The notes: a model not told the origin generated them from the sequence alone. Shown: positions 29,467 to 41,645, counted from the first letter of the stretch. The stretch is DNA of 64,000 bases from Pseudomonas persica (GCF_900291015.1 NZ_OLKL01000003.1:62001-126000), one strand, 5' to 3'. A program made the numbers and translations.

Positions 29467-30003
29467 TCAAGATTTCAATGCTTCGGCCAGTTTCGCGATC
29501 TTGCCGCGAACAGAGCCATCGATTACCAGGTCACCAGCGCGGATGACGACGCCGCCAATCAGGCTGGCATCCTCCGACGCGTGCAGGCGCACTTCCTGGC
29601 CTAACCGTGCACTGAGAACCTTGGCGAGTTTGTCTTGCTGTTCTTGGTTCAACGCGAAGGCACTGGTGACTTCCACGTCCACGGATTTCTCTTGCTCGGC
29701 CTTGTACAGGTCGAACAGGGCGGCAATCTCCGGCAGAAGCAGGAGACGGTCGTTTTCCGCGGCAACATGAATGAAATTCTGTGCCTGTGCATTGAACTTG
29801 TCACCGCACACGTCAATGAACGTGGCGGCCTTTTCTGCGCTCGTCAGTCGCGGGGCCTTGAGCAGGCGCTGCATGGTGTCGTCTTGCGACACCGCAGCAG
29901 CCAGGCCGAGCATGGCTGACCAATTGGCCAGTTGCTGATGGGCCTGGGCATGCTCAAAGGCAGCCTTAGCGTAAGGTCGGGCCAACGTGGTCAGTTCTGC
30001 CAT
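29467..30003 (-). CDS. atpH: ATP synthase delta subunit
   Basis: The 178-residue peripheral-stalk subunit that joins the b dimer to F1. It has [14 protein letters not shown] at the start and the C-terminal signature [20 protein letters not shown] (about 147-166). It is 12 bp after atpF and 21 bp before atpA. Confidence 0.97.
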
Positions 30004-30015
30004 GATCGCCCTCGC

Positions 30016-30486
30016 TTAAATTTCAGCGGCCAGTTTGTTAACCAGCTCCGCATGCGCGTTTTGATCGATTGTGGCGCCAAGGATCTTTTCAGCACCGCCA
30101 ACGGCCAGGGCACCCACTTGGGCACGCAGGGCGTCTTTAGCGCTGTTCAGTTCCTGTTCGATCTCGGCCAGAGCCTGAGCCTTCACACGGTCAGCTTCGA
30201 CGCGGGCCTGATCACGGGCTTCCTCGACAAGCTGAGCAGCGCGTTTCTTGCTTTGCTCAATGATTTCGGCTGCCTGTGCTTTAGCTTCACGCAGTTGCTG
30301 ACCCACTTTCTCTTGGGCCAGCTCCAGGTCGCGAGCTGCGCGGTTGGCAGCGTCCAAGCCGTCGGCAATCTTCTTTTGGCGCTCTTGCAGGGCAGTGATG
30401 ACCGGAGGCCATACATACTTCATGCAGAAGAGTACAAAAATCAGAAAAGCAACGGATTGGCCAATCAGGGTTGCATTAATGTTCAC
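30016..30486 (-). CDS. atpF: ATP synthase b subunit
   Basis: The 156-residue stator subunit of Fo. One N-terminal membrane helix (about 5-25, [22 protein letters not shown]) with the conserved WPP is followed by a long charged coiled coil that forms the peripheral-stalk dimer. It is 57 bp after atpE. Confidence 0.97.
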   Translation of the reverse strand: MNINATLIGQSVAFLIFVLFCMKYVWPPVITALQERQKKIADGLDAANRAARDLELAQEKVGQQLREAKAQAAEIIEQSKKRAAQLVEEARDQARVEADRVKAQALAEIEQELNSAKDALRAQVGALAVGGAEKILGATIDQNAHAELVNKLAAEI

Positions 30487-30543
30487 GCCAACACCTCGCT
30501 CGGTCTTTGTCCATCACACCAATCAACTCGTAGAAACGAGTGA

Positions 30544-30816
<273 letters not shown>

Positions 30817-30945
30817 TTACGTCGTATTGGTTAGGTTTTTAGTTTGAAGCGGTAAAACAAATCGTTTGGTACAGCATGCCCTTGCGGACTTTTTAAGCCC
30901 TCCCCCCAAACGAGCGGGGAAGGCTATCAGACACGCCAGGCGGTC

Positions 30946-32239
<1,294 letters not shown>

Positions 32240-32314
32240 CACAACTGCTCCTCGGAAGTCGACCAACAAGTCAGTTATGACTTGGCATAATTTGTGCCGA
32301 CAAAATGCGCGCAG

Positions 32315-32343
32315 AGTATAGGGGTGGATTAACCCCTATTCAA
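32315..32343 (-). promoter_or_regulatory. sigma-70 promoter of the atp operon
   Basis: The minus strand reads TTGAAT (32338-32343), a 17-base spacer, then TATACT (32315-32320). The spacer is itself an imperfect palindrome, AGGGGTTAATCCACCCC. It lies 76 bases before the atpI start and just after parB. Confidence 0.75.
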
Positions 32344-32387
32344 CTCTTCGTAGTGATTTCCGACTGCGCGCTACAACAGGAATTGTT

Positions 32388-33260
32388 TCAGCGGATGTGA
32401 GCAAGCACGCCTTGCAACTCGTCAAGCGAGTTGTAACGAATAACCAATTGGCCCTTACCCTTGTTGCCATGACGGATCTGCACGGCCGAACCCAGGCGCT
32501 CTGCGAGCCGCTGTTCAAGGCGTGCGATATCCGGATCAGGTTTGCTCGGTTCGACCGGATCAGGTTTGTCGCTGAGCCACTGACGGACCAGTGCTTCGGT
32601 TTGGCGCACGGTGAGGCCACGTGCGACAACATGACGCGCCCCCTCCTCCTGACGGGGTTCTTCCAGGCCGAGCAATGCACGGGCGTGGCCCATCTCCAGG
32701 TCGCCATGGGCGAGCATGGTCTTGATCGCATCGGGCAGGGTGATCAGGCGCAGCAGATTGGCCACGGTTACCCGCGACTTGCCCACGGCATCGGCCACCT
32801 GTTGCTGGGTGAGCTCGAACTCCTGTTGCAGGCGCTGCAGGGCCAGGGCTTCTTCCAGCGGGTTGAGGTCTTCGCGCTGGATGTTCTCGATCAGTGCCAT
32901 GGCGATGGCGGCTTCGTCGGGGACTTCGCGGACCATCGCCGGGATCTTGTCCATGCCAGCCTGCTGGGTGGCGCGCCAGCGGCGCTCACCGGCAATGATC
33001 TCGTAGCGGTTGCCATCGATCGGGCGCACCACGATCGGCTGCATCACGCCATGGTTGCGAATCGAGTGCGCGAGCTCTTCCAGCGCCTCCGGGTCCATGT
33101 CCCGGCGTGGCTGGTACTTGCCACGCTGGATCAGCTCGACCGGCAGGTGTTGCAGTTCTTTCTGGTCGATCTTCACAGCCTGCTCTTCGAGCGCGCTGAC
33201 GGAAGGACCACTGAGCAGTGCATCCAACCCACGTCCGAGACCCCGTTTCTTGACGGCCAT
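32388..33260 (-). CDS. parB: chromosome-partitioning protein ParB
   Basis: A 290-residue ParB/Spo0J protein. The N-terminal CTP-binding domain has the GERRWRA motif (box II) and the central helix-turn-helix domain binds parS (TQQQVADAVGKSRVTVANLL). The C-terminal part dimerises. It acts on the parS-like sites at 5090, 44831, 45461 and 48101. It is the last gene of mnmG-rsmG-parA-parB. Confidence 0.97.
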   Translation of the reverse strand: MAVKKRGLGRGLDALLSGPSVSALEEQAVKIDQKELQHLPVELIQRGKYQPRRDMDPEALEELAHSIRNHGVMQPIVVRPIDGNRYEIIAGERRWRATQQAGMDKIPAMVREVPDEAAIAMALIENIQREDLNPLEEALALQRLQQEFELTQQQVADAVGKSRVTVANLLRLITLPDAIKTMLAHGDLEMGHARALLGLEEPRQEEGARHVVARGLTVRQTEALVRQWLSDKPDPVEPSKPDPDIARLEQRLAERLGSAVQIRHGNKGKGQLVIRYNSLDELQGVLAHIR

Positions 33261-33269
33261 ACGGATTCC

Positions 33270-34061
33270 TTAAGTTGTTTGTGCAGTGCGTGATTGACGG
33301 CGTTGACGGCGTACCAGTTCCCCAGCCAGGGCCAGATACGCCAGCGCGCCGCGCGATTGCTTGTCGTAGGCCAGGGCCGGCATGCCGAAGCTCGGGGCCT
33401 CGGCCAGGCGAATGTTACGCGGAATGACCGTGTCGTACAGCTGCGGGCCAAAGTGCTCCTTCAGCTGCGCAGAGACATCGTTGTTCAGGCTCAGGCGCGG
33501 ATCGTACATGGTCCGCAGCAGGCCCTCGATCTTCAGCTCCGGATTCAACCGGGCAGCGATACGCTTGATGTTATCCACAAGGTCGCTGAGACCTTCCAGT
33601 GCGTAATACTCACACTGCATCGGGATGATCACGCCATCGGAGGCGACCAGGGCGTTGAGCGTGAGCATCGACAGCGACGGTGGGCAGTCGATGAGGATGT
33701 AGTCGTAGTTATCGCGGATCGGCGCCAGGGCATTGCGCAGGCGGCTTTCCTTGACCTGCATTTCCAGCAGCACCACTTCGGCGGCGGTCAGGTCACGGTT
33801 GGCTGGTAGCAACTGGAAACCACCGTGCTCGGAGTAATGCATGGCCTGGGCCAGGTCGCATTCCCCGATCAACAGGTCGTAGACCGAGTGCTCGAGCTCG
33901 TGCTTGTCCACACCGCTGCCCATGGTGGCGTTGCCCTGCGGATCGAGGTCGATCAGCAGCACACGACGCTTGGTCGCGGCCAGCGAGGCGGCGAGATTGA
34001 TACAGGTGGTGGTCTTGCCCACACCACCTTTCTGGTTCGCGATTGCGAATACCTTAGCCAT
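33270..34061 (-). CDS. parA: chromosome-partitioning ATPase ParA (Soj)
   Basis: A 263-residue deviant-Walker ATPase: AIANQKGGVGKTTTCINLA (8-26) with the signature Lys, then VLLIDLDPQGNATMGSG and ILIDCPPSLSMLT. It drives origin segregation with ParB. The start is 18 bp after rsmG and parB follows after 9 bp. The family's N-terminal DNA-binding extension of plasmid ParAs is absent, as expected for a chromosomal Soj. Confidence 0.97.
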   Translation of the reverse strand: MAKVFAIANQKGGVGKTTTCINLAASLAATKRRVLLIDLDPQGNATMGSGVDKHELEHSVYDLLIGECDLAQAMHYSEHGGFQLLPANRDLTAAEVVLLEMQVKESRLRNALAPIRDNYDYILIDCPPSLSMLTLNALVASDGVIIPMQCEYYALEGLSDLVDNIKRIAARLNPELKIEGLLRTMYDPRLSLNNDVSAQLKEHFGPQLYDTVIPRNIRLAEAPSFGMPALAYDKQSRGALAYLALAGELVRRQRRQSRTAQTT

Positions 34062-34079
34062 TGTTGCGTGTGTTCCCAG

Positions 34080-34730
34080 TCATGCCTTGCGGCGCAGTAT
34101 CAGCAGATGGCGCTGGCCCTGGCAACCTGGAACGGTCAGGGCCTGCTCGCTTTCCACTGTGAAGTCTGCGGGCAATGCTACCAGTTCATCGGCAGGATGC
34201 AGCCCCTTCATTGCAAGCCATTGCGTCCCGTTGTCGCCCAGATGGCGGGTCCAGTTGGTGAAGTTCTCCATGCTGCTGAAAGCGCGGGAGATGATCCCGC
34301 TGAACGGTTGCGCCGGCTGGAAGGCTTCGACCCGACTGTGGATAACCGTGAGGTTGTCCAGCTTGAGCTCCATTTTCACCTGGGTCAGGAAGCGGGTCTT
34401 CTTGCCATTGGCGTCCAGCACCGTCACCTGCTTGTGCGGATGCAGGATAGCCAACGGGATGCCGGGCATGCCACCGCCACTGCCGACATCCAGCCAGTTG
34501 TCACGCTCGCTGTGGATAAACGGCATGACACTGAGGCTGTCGAGCAAGTGGCGCGACACCATCTCGTCGGGGTCGCGCACTGCGGTGAGGTTGTAGGCTT
34601 TGTTCCATTTGATCAACAGGGCCAGGTAGCCGAGCAGCTTTTCGTGATGCTCGGCACTCAGCTCGACACCGAGCTGGCGCGCACCTGTGGACAACTCTTC
34701 GGCGTGTTGCGGGGTGACCAGGGAACTCAA
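34080..34730 (-). CDS. rsmG: 16S rRNA (guanine-N7)-methyltransferase RsmG
   Basis: A 216-residue GidB protein that methylates G527 of 16S rRNA with SAM. Motifs seen are [36 protein letters not shown] and [13 protein letters not shown]. Its start overlaps the stop of mnmG by 4 bp, so translation is coupled. Confidence 0.97.
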   Translation of the reverse strand: MSSLVTPQHAEELSTGARQLGVELSAEHHEKLLGYLALLIKWNKAYNLTAVRDPDEMVSRHLLDSLSVMPFIHSERDNWLDVGSGGGMPGIPLAILHPHKQVTVLDANGKKTRFLTQVKMELKLDNLTVIHSRVEAFQPAQPFSGIISRAFSSMENFTNWTRHLGDNGTQWLAMKGLHPADELVALPADFTVESEQALTVPGCQGQRHLLILRRKA

Positions 34731-36622
34731 GCGCTTTGCTCCAATTCGCGGCCAGCGCCGCGTTTTTTCAAGTGAATCAGCAACAGGGAAATCGCCGCCG
34801 GGGTCACGCCCGGGATACGCGAAGCCTGACCCAGGGTTTCCGGGCGGGTCTGGCCCAGCTTGCCCTGGATTTCCTTGGACAGGCCGGAAATCGTCGCGTA
34901 ATCGATATCCACAGGCAGGCGAGTGTCTTCGCTGGCGCGCAGGCGGGCGATTTCATCCTGCTGGCGGTCGATGTAACCGGCGTACTTGGTGCGGATCTCG
35001 ACCTGCTCGGCGACCTGTGGATCGATCGCTTCGCCACCGGTTGCCTCGATCAGTCCGGCGTAGTCGATTTCCGGGCGCGCCAGCAGGTTGAGCAGGCTGT
35101 ATTCGTGGCTGAGCGGGGTGCCGAACTTATCCACAATGGCCTGGCCTAGCTCGGTGTTCGGCCGTACCCAGGTCGACTTCAGGCGCTGCTCCTCGCGCTC
35201 GATGCCGTCGCGCTTGGCGCAGAAGGCGGCCCAGCGTTGGTCGTCGATCAGGCCGAGTTCGCGGCCCTTTTCGGTCAGGCGCAGGTCGGCGTTGTCTTCG
35301 CGCAGGATCAGGCGGTACTCGGCACGCGAAGTAAACATGCGGTACGGCTCCTGGGTACCCAGGGTAATCAGGTCGTCGACCAGTACGCCGATGTACGCCT
35401 CGTCGCGGCGTGGGCACCAGCTGTCACGGCCCTGCGCCCGCAGGGCGGCGTTGGTCCCGGCCAGCAAGCCCTGGGCGCCGGCTTCTTCGTAACCGGTGGT
35501 GCCGTTGATCTGGCCGGCGAAGAACAGGCCGCCGATGACTTTGGTCTCGAGGCTGTACTTGAGGTCGCGCGGGTCGAAGTAGTCGTATTCGATGGCGTAG
35601 CCCGGGCGCACGATGTGGGCGTTTTCCATGCCGCGGATCGAACGCACCAGCTCCAGCTGCACGTCGAACGGCAGCGAAGTGGAAATACCGTTGGGGTACA
35701 GCTCATGGGTGGTCAGGCCTTCCGGCTCGATGAACACCTGGTGGCTTTCCTTGTCGGCGAAGCGATGGATCTTGTCTTCGATCGACGGGCAGTAGCGCGG
35801 GCCGACACCTTCGATCACACCCGAGTACATCGGCGAACGGTCGAGGTTCGAGGCAATGATCTCGTGGGTGCGTGCATTGGTGTGGGTAATCCAGCAGCTC
35901 ACCTGGCGCGGGTGCATCTGGGCATTGCCCATGAACGACATGACCGGGATCGGCGTATCGCCTGGCTGCTCGGTCATTACCGAGAAGTCCACCGAACGGC
36001 CGTCGATGCGTGGCGGGGTACCGGTTTTCAGGCGACCGACGCGCAGTGGCAGTTCACGCATGCGGTGAGCCAGGGCGATCGAAGGCGGATCACCGGCGCG
36101 ACCACCGGAATGGTTTTGCAGACCGATGTGGATAAGCCCGCCGAGGAAGGTACCGGTGGTCAGTACCACCGATTCGGCGAAGAAACGCAGGCCCATCTGG
36201 GTCACCACGCCTTTGACCTGGTCCTGCTCGACGATCAGGTCGTCGCAGGACTGCTGGAATATCCACAGGTTCGGCTGGTTTTCCAGGATTTCACGCACCA
36301 CGGCCTTGTAGATGGCGCGGTCGGCCTGTGCTCGGGTGGCGCGTACGGCCGGGCCCTTGCGGTTGTTCAGAACGCGGAACTGGATGCCGCTCTTGTCGGT
36401 GGCCAGCGCCATGGCGCCGCCGAGGGCATCGATCTCTTTGACCAGATGGCTTTTGCCAATACCGCCGATGGCGGGGTTGCAGCTCATGTGACCGAGGGTT
36501 TCCACGTTATGGGTCAGCAGCAGGGTTTTCACACCCATGCGTGCAGACGCAAGCGCAGCCTCGGTACCGGCATGGCCGCCGCCGATGACGATCACTTCAA
36601 AACGGGAAGGGAAATCCACCAC
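34727..36622 (-). CDS. mnmG: tRNA uridine-34 carboxymethylaminomethyl enzyme MnmG
   Basis: A 631-residue FAD protein (GidA) that with MnmE modifies the wobble uridine of several tRNAs. It has the FAD motif [19 protein letters not shown] (about 12-30), [12 protein letters not shown] and the C-terminal MnmE-binding helical domain ([14 protein letters not shown]). It heads the mnmG-rsmG-parA-parB operon. A TATACT -10 element lies upstream at 36666-36671 on the minus strand, beside the DnaA-box cluster. Confidence 0.98.
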   Translation of the reverse strand: MVDFPSRFEVIVIGGGHAGTEAALASARMGVKTLLLTHNVETLGHMSCNPAIGGIGKSHLVKEIDALGGAMALATDKSGIQFRVLNNRKGPAVRATRAQADRAIYKAVVREILENQPNLWIFQQSCDDLIVEQDQVKGVVTQMGLRFFAESVVLTTGTFLGGLIHIGLQNHSGGRAGDPPSIALAHRMRELPLRVGRLKTGTPPRIDGRSVDFSVMTEQPGDTPIPVMSFMGNAQMHPRQVSCWITHTNARTHEIIASNLDRSPMYSGVIEGVGPRYCPSIEDKIHRFADKESHQVFIEPEGLTTHELYPNGISTSLPFDVQLELVRSIRGMENAHIVRPGYAIEYDYFDPRDLKYSLETKVIGGLFFAGQINGTTGYEEAGAQGLLAGTNAALRAQGRDSWCPRRDEAYIGVLVDDLITLGTQEPYRMFTSRAEYRLILREDNADLRLTEKGRELGLIDDQRWAAFCAKRDGIEREEQRLKSTWVRPNTELGQAIVDKFGTPLSHEYSLLNLLARPEIDYAGLIEATGGEAIDPQVAEQVEIRTKYAGYIDRQQDEIARLRASEDTRLPVDIDYATISGLSKEIQGKLGQTRPETLGQASRIPGVTPAAISLLLIHLKKRGAGRELEQSA

Positions 36623-37131
36623 GCACCTCGTGCCTGTTTTTGCGAATAGAGAAGGTAAGCGGACAAGTATAGGGACTTCAGCCCCTTTAAAGAAACCGTC
36701 TGAGCAAAATTTGACCAGCCTGTGGATGAGTGGCAGACAACAGAAATCAAAGAAGAGAAATTTAAAAAAGCTTTGTTTTTATGTTTATTCTTATGCACAG
36801 CCCTATCTGTGGATAACGTTCTGTAGCCCTTTATCTGCGCAGGATATAGCAAAATTAAACCCTGTGGCTGGAGTGCCATGAGGGCTATGGATAACGTGAT
36901 TTAGCCTGTGGATTAAATGGCTATTTACCCACAGCCGGGTTTGTCCTCAGAAAAAAAGCCTGCTTATCAACGGAGCTGAAGGCCAGTTTTCCACAGGGCT
37001 CCTGAGCGCGGTATTCAACCTGAAAACAGAAAAATCCTCGAGCTGGGGCCAGATACGGACAAGGTGAGAGCGGGCGAGCCCGCTGCCACAGGTACTCGGT
37101 TCGCCTGACTACGCTCATAAGAATTTCAGGC
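36623..37131. other. DnaA-box region between mnmG and mnmE (second origin-like region)
   Basis: A gene-free stretch with DnaA boxes or near-boxes: TGTGGATGA 36721, TTATGCACA 36791, TGTGGATAA 36808 (perfect), TATGGATAA 36886, TGTGGATTA 36907, TTACCCACA 36925, TTATCAACG 36964 and TTTTCCACA 36987. A 50-bp AT-rich tract (36744-36795) could unwind. P. putida and P. aeruginosa are known to have an origin-like region here besides the one next to dnaA. Only one box is perfect, so it is probably the weaker of the two. A worn REP half lies near 37068-37092. Confidence 0.7.
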
Positions 37132-37160
37132 AAAAAAAAGCCGCTCCCGAAGGAGCGGCT
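37132..37160 (-). terminator. intrinsic terminator of mnmE
   Basis: Minus strand AGCCGCTCC-TTCG-GGAGCGGCT followed by eight T residues, 22 bp after the mnmE stop; the UUCG-type loop and GC stem make it strong. Confidence 0.92.
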
Positions 37161-37182
37161 CTTGGCCTTGCCTGGCTGTGGA

Positions 37183-38553
37183 TTACTTGCCGATGCAGAA
37201 GCTGGAAAAAATCCGCCCCAGCAGGTCGTCCGAGCTAAACGCCCCGGTAATCTCCCCCAGGGCCTGCTGCGCCTGGCGCAGGTCTTCCGCCAACAGCTCA
37301 CCCGCGCCAGCCAGGGTCAGTTGTGCACGACCGTGTTCCAGGTGTTCACTGGCCTGACGCAGCGCATCCAGATGGCGCCGGCGGGCGCTGAAACCACTCT
37401 CAGCCGTCTGTTCATAACCCATGCAGGCCTTCAGGTGGTCGCGCAGCAGCTGCAGCCCTGCGTCGTCCCCCTTGGCACTGAGGGTGATCGTTACATGGCC
37501 GTCATCGCACTGTTCCAGCGCTACCCGCTCACCACTCAGGTCGGCCTTGTTGCGAATCAGCGTGACTTTGCCCGGGTCTGGGCGCTGGTCGAGAAATTCC
37601 GGCCACAGGGCGAACGGGTCGCTCGCCTCGGGTGCGGTGGAGTCCACCACCAGCAACACTCGGTCGGCCTCGCCAATGGCCTTCAGTGCGCGTTCCACGC
37701 CGATTTTTTCCACATGGTCATCGGTGTCGCGCAAACCGGCAGTATCGACCACGTGCAGCGGCATGCCGTCGATGTGGATATGTTCGCGAAGGATGTCCCG
37801 GGTGGTGCCGGCGATATCGGTGACGATGGCCGCTTCCCGCCCGGCCAGTTGGTTCAGCAGGCTCGACTTGCCGGCATTCGGCCGACCGGCGATAACCACG
37901 GTCATACCATCACGCAGCAAGGCCCCCTGCCCGGCTTCACGCTGCACTGTGGACAACTCGCCGCGCACTGTATCGAGCATCGCCAGCACGTGACCATCGG
38001 CGAGAAAGTCGATTTCCTCCTCGGGGAAGTCGATCGCCGCCTCGACGTAGATGCGCAGGGCTATCAACGCTTCGGTCAGGAAGCGCACACGCTTGGAGAA
38101 CTCCCCCTGCAGTGAGCGCAGGGCATTGCGCGCCGCTTGGCTGGAGCTGGCCTCGATCAGGTCGGCAATGGCTTCGGCCTGGGCCAGGTCGAGCTTGTCG
38201 TTGAGGAACGCACGCTCGCTGAACTCGCCCGGGCGGGCCAGTCGGCAACCGACTTGTACACAGCGCTGCAGCAGCATATCCAGCACCACCGGGCCACCGT
38301 GGCCCTGCAGTTCCAGCACGTCCTCACCGGTGAACGAATTCGGCCCGGGGAAGAACAGCGCGATCCCTTCGTCCAGCACCAGCCCTTCCTCGTCGCGGAA
38401 CGGGCCGTAATGGGCATGGCGCGGGGTAAGCGTACGGCCAGTGATCAACTGGCCGGCCTTGGCAGCCAAAGGGCCGGACAACCTGACAATACCCACACCG
38501 CCGCGGCCTTGGGCGGTGGCGATGGCGGCAATGGTTTCACGCACAGTGTTCAT
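37183..38553 (-). CDS. mnmE: tRNA modification GTPase MnmE
   Basis: A 456-residue GTPase (TrmE) partner of MnmG. The G domain has [14 protein letters not shown] (G1), DIAGTTRD (G2) and [10 protein letters not shown] (G3), and the C-terminus ends in the family hallmark FCIGK. The N-terminal domain binds the formyl-folate cofactor. It is flanked by terminators on both sides, so it is transcribed alone. Confidence 0.98.
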   Translation of the reverse strand: MNTVRETIAAIATAQGRGGVGIVRLSGPLAAKAGQLITGRTLTPRHAHYGPFRDEEGLVLDEGIALFFPGPNSFTGEDVLELQGHGGPVVLDMLLQRCVQVGCRLARPGEFSERAFLNDKLDLAQAEAIADLIEASSSQAARNALRSLQGEFSKRVRFLTEALIALRIYVEAAIDFPEEEIDFLADGHVLAMLDTVRGELSTVQREAGQGALLRDGMTVVIAGRPNAGKSSLLNQLAGREAAIVTDIAGTTRDILREHIHIDGMPLHVVDTAGLRDTDDHVEKIGVERALKAIGEADRVLLVVDSTAPEASDPFALWPEFLDQRPDPGKVTLIRNKADLSGERVALEQCDDGHVTITLSAKGDDAGLQLLRDHLKACMGYEQTAESGFSARRRHLDALRQASEHLEHGRAQLTLAGAGELLAEDLRQAQQALGEITGAFSSDDLLGRIFSSFCIGK

Positions 38554-38588
38554 GCTCGAAAGCCTCTACGACAAAAACGACAGATAGC

Positions 38589-38615
38589 AAAAACGCCCCA
38601 CTAGGGGCGTTTTTT
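38589..38615. terminator. terminator between yidC and mnmE
   Basis: ACGCCCC-ACTA-GGGGCGT (38593-38610) with T-rich runs on both sides. On the minus strand it follows the yidC stop by 31 bp and precedes the mnmE start; wait-free reading shows a five-T run in that direction. Confidence 0.75.
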
Positions 38616-38640
38616 ATTCACAGGCTAGCGCAGTAGCCTG

Positions 38641-40323
38641 TCAAGCAGCAGCTTTTTTGCTGGCTGCTTCGATGCTGCGGGTGATGTACCACTGCTGTGC
38701 GATCGACAGGCAGTTGTTCACAACCCAGTACAGCACCAGACCCGCCGGGAACCACAGGAAGAAGAAGGTGAAGATGATCGGCATCATTTTCATCACCTTG
38801 GCCTGCATCGGATCCGGTGGCGTCGGGTTCAGGCGCTGCTGGATGAACATGGTGGCGCCCATGATGATCGGCAGGATGAAGAACGGATCCTTGATCGACA
38901 GGTCGGTAATCCACAGCATCCATGGGGCCTGGCGCATTTCCACGCTTTCCAGCAGTACCCAGTACAGGGCCAGGAACACCGGCATCTGCACCAGGATCGG
39001 CAGGCAGCCGCCCAGCGGATTGATCTTCTCTTTCTTGTACAGCTCCATCATCGCCTGGGACATCTTCTGGCGATCGTCACCGAAGCGTTCCTTCAACGCA
39101 GCGAGCTTCGGCGCAACGGCACGCATGCGCGCCATGGAGCGGTAGCTGGCAGCCGACAGCGGGAAGAACAGGCCTTTGATCAGCATGGTCAGCACGATGA
39201 TCGACCAGCCCCAGTTACCCAGCAGGCTGTGGATATGTTGCAGCAGCCAGAAGATCGGCTGGGCGATGAACCACAGGAAGCCGTAGTCGACGGTCAGTTC
39301 CAGGCCTGGGGACAACTCTTTCAGCTTGGACTGGATTTTCGGGCCGGCGTACAGCATGGCGCTGGTTTCGACCTTGCCGCCAGCAGGCACGCTGATGGCC
39401 GGGCCGGTGTAACCGATGATGTAGTTGCCCTGGCTGTCCTTGCGGGTCTGGACAACGTTGTTGTCCGACTTGGCCGGAATCCAGGCAGTCACGAAGTAGT
39501 GTTGCAGCCAGGCAACCCAGCCGCCGGACACATTTTCTTTCAAACTACCTTTGTCGATGTCCTTCATCGAGACCTTTTTGTAAGGCTCGGAAGCTGTCCA
39601 CAGGGCGGCGCCCAGGTAGGTAGCGGTGCCGGTGGCGGTGCTCGACGATGGATCGGAGCTGGCGTCGCGCTTGAGCTGGGCAAACATGTTGCCGCTCCAG
39701 GCCTGGCCGCTCTGGTTGTCGATCAGGTAGCTGACGGTCAGGTCGTACTCGCCGCGCTTGAAGCTGAAGCGCTTGATGTAGTTGACGCCGTTGTCGCTGA
39801 ACTTCAGGTCGACCACCAGTTGCTGCTGGCCATCGGCCAACTGGTAACCTTTCTTGTCGGCAGCGTACAGCGGGCGACCGGCAGGACGGGCATCCGGACC
39901 GTTGACGCCGGTCAGACCGCTTTGTGCCAGGTAGACACGCTCACCACCGTTGTCGAACAGCTGGAACGGAATGTCCGGGTGGTCCTGACGACGTGGGTAC
40001 TGCGGCAGGTTCAGCTGGACGATGTCACCACCGACCGGATCGATAGCCAGCTCCAGGACATCGGTCTTGACCCGGATCAGGTCCTTGCTGACCGCGACCG
40101 GCGCCAGTTCGGCTGCGCTGGTTTCGGCGTTGGCGCTTGGTACATCGGCGCTGGCGCCGGCATTACCGGCCGGTACGCCATCCGGCAAGCCCGGGGCAAC
40201 AGTGCTGGCAGCAGTATTCTGAGTCGGCAGGGCAGCCTGGCCGTAGTCCTGGTTCCACTTGAGGACCATGACGTAGGACACGATTGCCAGGGCGACGATC
40301 AGGATCGTGCGTTTAATATCCAT
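38641..40323 (-). CDS. yidC: membrane protein insertase YidC
   Basis: A 560-residue insertase. Membrane helix 1 is at residues 3-21 (IKRTILIVALAIVSYVMVL), then a large periplasmic domain with an Ala/Ser/Pro-rich linker, then the conserved core (YGFLWFIAQPIFWLL, NWGWSIIVLTMLIKGLFFPL, PLGGCLPILVQMPVFLALYW, PAGLVLYWVVNNCLSIAQQW). It inserts proteins such as the ATP synthase a and c subunits. ATG 40323 is chosen because the upstream Arg/Ser-rich extension is not part of the family. It is 2 bp after yidD. Confidence 0.97.
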   Translation of the reverse strand: MDIKRTILIVALAIVSYVMVLKWNQDYGQAALPTQNTAASTVAPGLPDGVPAGNAGASADVPSANAETSAAELAPVAVSKDLIRVKTDVLELAIDPVGGDIVQLNLPQYPRRQDHPDIPFQLFDNGGERVYLAQSGLTGVNGPDARPAGRPLYAADKKGYQLADGQQQLVVDLKFSDNGVNYIKRFSFKRGEYDLTVSYLIDNQSGQAWSGNMFAQLKRDASSDPSSSTATGTATYLGAALWTASEPYKKVSMKDIDKGSLKENVSGGWVAWLQHYFVTAWIPAKSDNNVVQTRKDSQGNYIIGYTGPAISVPAGGKVETSAMLYAGPKIQSKLKELSPGLELTVDYGFLWFIAQPIFWLLQHIHSLLGNWGWSIIVLTMLIKGLFFPLSAASYRSMARMRAVAPKLAALKERFGDDRQKMSQAMMELYKKEKINPLGGCLPILVQMPVFLALYWVLLESVEMRQAPWMLWITDLSIKDPFFILPIIMGATMFIQQRLNPTPPDPMQAKVMKMMPIIFTFFFLWFPAGLVLYWVVNNCLSIAQQWYITRSIEAASKKAAA

Positions 40324-40325
40324 GA

Positions 40326-40571
40326 TTACTCGGCTATCGAAGAAGTTCGGGAGGAAGGAGCGGGAGGAACGGGATCGAAACCGCCGTCGTTCCACGGATG
40401 ACAACGTCCCAGGCGACGAACGGCTAGCCACCCACCACGCCAGAAGCCGTGGGTTTCGATGGCTTCATAAGCGTAACAGGAGCAACTGGGGAAGAAACGA
40501 CAGTGATTGGCCATCAGAGGACTAATGGCATAACGGTAAAACTGGATCGGAACGAGCGCCAGTTTACGCAT
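40326..40571 (-). CDS. yidD: membrane protein insertion efficiency factor YidD
   Basis: An 81-residue protein with a short amphipathic N-terminus and the family pattern [20 protein letters not shown] and [20 protein letters not shown], including three Cys. It assists YidC-dependent insertion. It overlaps rnpA by 8 bp and precedes yidC by 2 bp, the standard rpmH-rnpA-yidD-yidC order. Confidence 0.96.
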   Translation of the reverse strand: MRKLALVPIQFYRYAISPLMANHCRFFPSCSCYAYEAIETHGFWRGGWLAVRRLGRCHPWNDGGFDPVPPAPSSRTSSIAE

Positions 40572-40968
40572 CTTGGCTGTCTACCCCTGCGGAATTGGCG
40601 GTTACTGCTGGAGCGGGCCGGCTGCGGGCCAGGCGTTTCCAGAGTTTGCCAAAGTGTTGGTGCAATTCCGGGTTTTCTATCTCACCCAATCCCTTGCGCG
40701 CGACGATCACAATGTCCAACCCGGCTAGCAATTGCTGGTTTAAACGAAAGGAATCGCGCATCAAGCGCTTGAGGCGGTTGCGTTGAACGGCGAGCTTGAC
40801 GCTCTTCTTGCCGATCACCAAGCCAAGGCGTGGGTGATCGAGGCCGTTCTCGCGAGCAAGGATCAGCAGGTTTTTCCCTGGAACCTTGCCGGTTGGGGAG
40901 TCGAAGACCGCTTTGAAATGTCGGGGTGTAAGCAGTCGCTTTTCCCGACTGAAGTCCTGACTCACCAC
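40564..40968 (-). CDS. rnpA: ribonuclease P protein component
   Basis: The 134-residue protein subunit of RNase P, which matures tRNA 5' ends with the RNA subunit. It has [17 protein letters not shown] and the RNR signature [18 protein letters not shown]. The start is taken as GTG 40968, giving the usual length and N-terminus VSQDFSRE; a second GTG follows directly and a longer frame is open. rpmH ends 13 bp upstream. Confidence 0.95.
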   Translation of the reverse strand: MVSQDFSREKRLLTPRHFKAVFDSPTGKVPGKNLLILARENGLDHPRLGLVIGKKSVKLAVQRNRLKRLMRDSFRLNQQLLAGLDIVIVARKGLGEIENPELHQHFGKLWKRLARSRPAPAVTANSAGVDSQDA

Positions 40969-40981
40969 CTGTGCCGAAAAA

Positions 40982-41116
40982 TCAAATGGCCAGACGCTTA
41001 CGGCCTTTGGCACGACGACGCGACAGAACAGCGCGGCCGTTCTTGGTAGCCATACGGGCACGGAAGCCGTGGGTGCGCGCGCGCTTGATGGTGCTTGGTT
41101 GGAAAGTACGTTTCAT
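40982..41116 (-). CDS. rpmH: 50S ribosomal protein L34
   Basis: A 44-residue basic protein: [20 protein letters not shown], then [17 protein letters not shown], the standard L34. It is the first gene of the rpmH-rnpA-yidD-yidC cluster and flanks the replication origin. A textbook promoter lies about 60 bp upstream. Confidence 0.98.
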   Translation of the reverse strand: MKRTFQPSTIKRARTHGFRARMATKNGRAVLSRRRAKGRKRLAI

Positions 41117-41176
41117 GGCGTATTACCTGGTTTGTCGACGACGGGCCGGAATGGCCCCCTTTTTAAGAGACCGGCG

Positions 41177-41205
41177 ATTCTAGAGAAAGCAAGCCCGTAG
41201 GTCAA
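41177..41205 (-). promoter_or_regulatory. sigma-70 promoter of rpmH
   Basis: Minus strand TTGACC (41200-41205), 17-base spacer, TAGAAT (41177-41182). It is the strongest -35/-10 pair I see in the window and faces rpmH. Confidence 0.85.
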
Positions 41206-41299
41206 TTTCCAACCAGTCTTTCCATATAGAGCACGTGATGGACGGTACGTGCATGTCCATCACCAAGTGGTGCTTGATCGGACAGACGGATTGAGGACA

Positions 41300-41645
41300 A
41301 CATGAAAAAAAAGAAGAGACATATAAAAAGCTTTTTTGAAGAATCTATAAATCTTAAGTGGATAACCTTCTGTGGATAACCTGCTTTAGGCCAGAAAGTA
41401 CGCGCTGTACAGAGTTTTACAACTGTGTTCTCAACCGGTGCTGCGCCTGTTTTCTTCGTGGTCACAAGCTGTGGATGAAAATGCCGCTTATCCACAGCTG
41501 AGTTATCAACAGATCTCACCCTGGGGTTGTGCATAGCGCTCATGGTCGTTTATCCACAGGGCTTATTCACAGTGCAACGAAGCCGTTTTGGTCGATAAAT
41601 GGCTGTTTTGTCATGGTTCCTAGCGTGTCCACATGTGGATAACTG
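41300..41645. other. oriC: chromosomal replication origin oriC (rpmH-dnaA)
   Basis: The gene-free space holds an AT-rich unwinding region (41300-41356) and a cluster of DnaA boxes: AGTGGATAA 41357, TGTGGATAA 41371, TGTGGATGA 41470, TTATCCACA 41488, TTATCAACA 41503, TTATCCACA 41550, TTATTCACA 41563 and TGTGGATAA 41634. Four are perfect. AT-rich DNA beside rpmH and boxes toward dnaA is the arrangement described for P. putida and P. aeruginosa oriC. Confidence 0.92.

Noticed and set aside
27136..29604. 822-residue open frame opposite atpG and atpA
   Set aside because: Antisense shadow of two well-conserved ATP synthase genes, crossing their intergenic gap.
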